From JARYLZ01 sp964388275 (GTDB lineage Bacteria > Bacteroidota > Ignavibacteria > SZUA-365): a stretch of 64,000 bases of DNA. Positions within the stretch are counted from its first letter, which is position 1. Each line of letters starts with the position of its first letter. The translations under genes and the position numbers were made by a program. Below the pieces are notes generated by a model. That model ran no database searches. It was not told where the DNA came from and was given only the letters and a program-made list of their open reading frames with translations. The stretch covers positions 62,001 to 126,000 of the forward strand of contig CAYLZD010000008.1 of assembly GCA_964388275.1 (NCBI GenBank). The letters run 5' to 3'. Shown here one piece after another: positions 63,351 to 64,000 of the stretch.

Positions 63351-64000
63351 TTCAGCACGGTGAGTTTTCTGACCGCCGTTGTGTTGCCGGATCTCAACAT
63401 GATGAAATATGCGCCGGGCACTGGAATATCCCAAGGATTCAGCCGGATCAGCTTCGCGACGCCGTCCGGCGCGGTCAAACGCGACGAAAGATCGGCCTTT
63501 ACGCGGCCGAGAGCATCCGTGAGCAGCAGCTCGGCCGCTCCGCCGGACGGAAGCGTGACGGCAAAGGCGCTCGACGCGGCGGCTGGATTAGGCGCGGGCT
63601 CACCCAGCATCGACCGGGCAAAGGGGGAAGCCGTCCTTTTCAGTATGGCTTCGGGCAGCACGGTTTCCCGCCCGTCCATGTCGTGCTGTCGCAGGCGGTA
63701 GCGCATGATGTCGAAGGCGGTTTCCGGCAATGCGTCGACGAATTCGTACGAGGCGCCGGGCGAGGCGGCAATAAAAGCTCTCCGCAGCCAGTTCCCGCCG
63801 GCGTTCCGCTCCAACGTGAAGCCGGCGTTGTTCGTCTCGGCCGCCGTGCGCCATTGGAGCGTTGCGAAAGCGCCTGCTTCCTCGGCGGTGAAGGAGAGGA
63901 GTTCCACCGGGGTCGGATAGGAGGCGTTCGAAAGGACCATTCCCATGTCCCCTGCCGCATAGACAACGCCCCCGCTCGCCGCCGCGGCATAGAAAGAGTA
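63347..64000 (-). CDS. C-terminal part of a secreted beta-propeller-like T9SS protein (runs off the right edge)
   Basis: The frame is open from the window end. The first visible residues (GGVVYAAGDMGMVLS) look like the last blade of a BNR/Ycf48-type propeller. Then comes the junction PTPVELLSFTAEEAGAFATL followed by WRTAAETNNAGFTLER, a fibronectin-like domain common in this phylum. A type A sorting domain closes it (PNPAAASSAFAV to RKLTVLK). It overlaps the deacetylase-like gene by four bases and heads the visible part of the polysaccharide operon. Confidence 0.82.
   Translation of the reverse strand, partial: YSFYAAAASGGVVYAAGDMGMVLSNASYPTPVELLSFTAEEAGAFATLQWRTAAETNNAGFTLERNAGGNWLRRAFIAASPGASYEFVDALPETAFDIMRYRLRQHDMDGRETVLPEAILKRTASPFARSMLGEPAPNPAAASSAFAVTLPSGGAAELLLTDALGRVKADLSSRLTAPDGVAKLIRLNPWDIPVPGAYFIMLRSGNTTAVRKLTVLK

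Overview
The window is a GC-rich (roughly 57%) bacterial contig with the marks of the Bacteroidota/Chlorobiota supergroup. Two secreted proteins and one edge fragment end in type IX secretion (T9SS) C-terminal sorting domains. One of these carries the QNYPNPFNPST block typical of Ignavibacteria/Kapabacteria-like lineages. The promoters I can read have the Bacteroidota -33/-7 form, TTG-N19-21-TAnnTTTG, including a perfect copy before the tRNA cluster. A Zn-type S14 and cysteine-rich S4, L33 and L36 also fit. I cannot name the genus. A 10-N run at 3837-3846 shows this is a scaffolded draft or metagenome assembly.

Left part (1-13.5 kb): the 5' part of valS; a decayed ABC transporter of NosF/NosY type; a membrane-anchored TlpA-like thioredoxin with a DUF1858 redox-disulfide partner; pdxB interrupted by the N-gap; an orphan tail of a lost T9SS protein; a 1206-residue secreted vWA/Ig-like T9SS protein; a CarH/LitR-type MerR-B12 photoreceptor regulator divergent from a secreted FAS1 protein; polA; and engB, which overlaps the 3' end of polA tail to tail.

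Centre (13.5-45.3 kb, all minus strand): one nearly unbroken run of about 32 kb carrying translation, transcription and secretion genes. In transcription order it is tRNA-Thr(TGT), Tyr, Gly, Thr(GGT), rpmG, tRNA-Trp, secE-nusG, rplKAJL, rpoBC, rpsLG-fusA-tuf, the S10/spc/alpha block, rpoA, rplQ, engB. Two regulatory points are visible inside it: an attenuator hairpin with U tract between rplL and rpoB, and a promoter between rpoC and rpsL. tuf lies only in the str block and not in the tRNA-secE interval.

Right part (45.4-64 kb, all minus strand): a lipoprotein alpha/beta hydrolase; a folP-cdaA-pcm-miaA housekeeping group (folate synthesis, c-di-AMP, protein repair, tRNA modification); a large T9SS protein with its own promoter and a strong terminator; and a group that looks like an uncharacterised exopolysaccharide system. 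That group has a T9SS fragment, a 1312-residue deacetylase-like/GH-like fusion with a C-terminal membrane anchor, a processive GT2 synthase and an outer-membrane-barrel candidate, translationally coupled or nearly so. A DUF1624 acyltransferase-like protein and a GT-C glycosyltransferase follow. The layout resembles the PgaA/PgaB/PgaC division of labour but the parts differ; this is the most interesting locus in the window.
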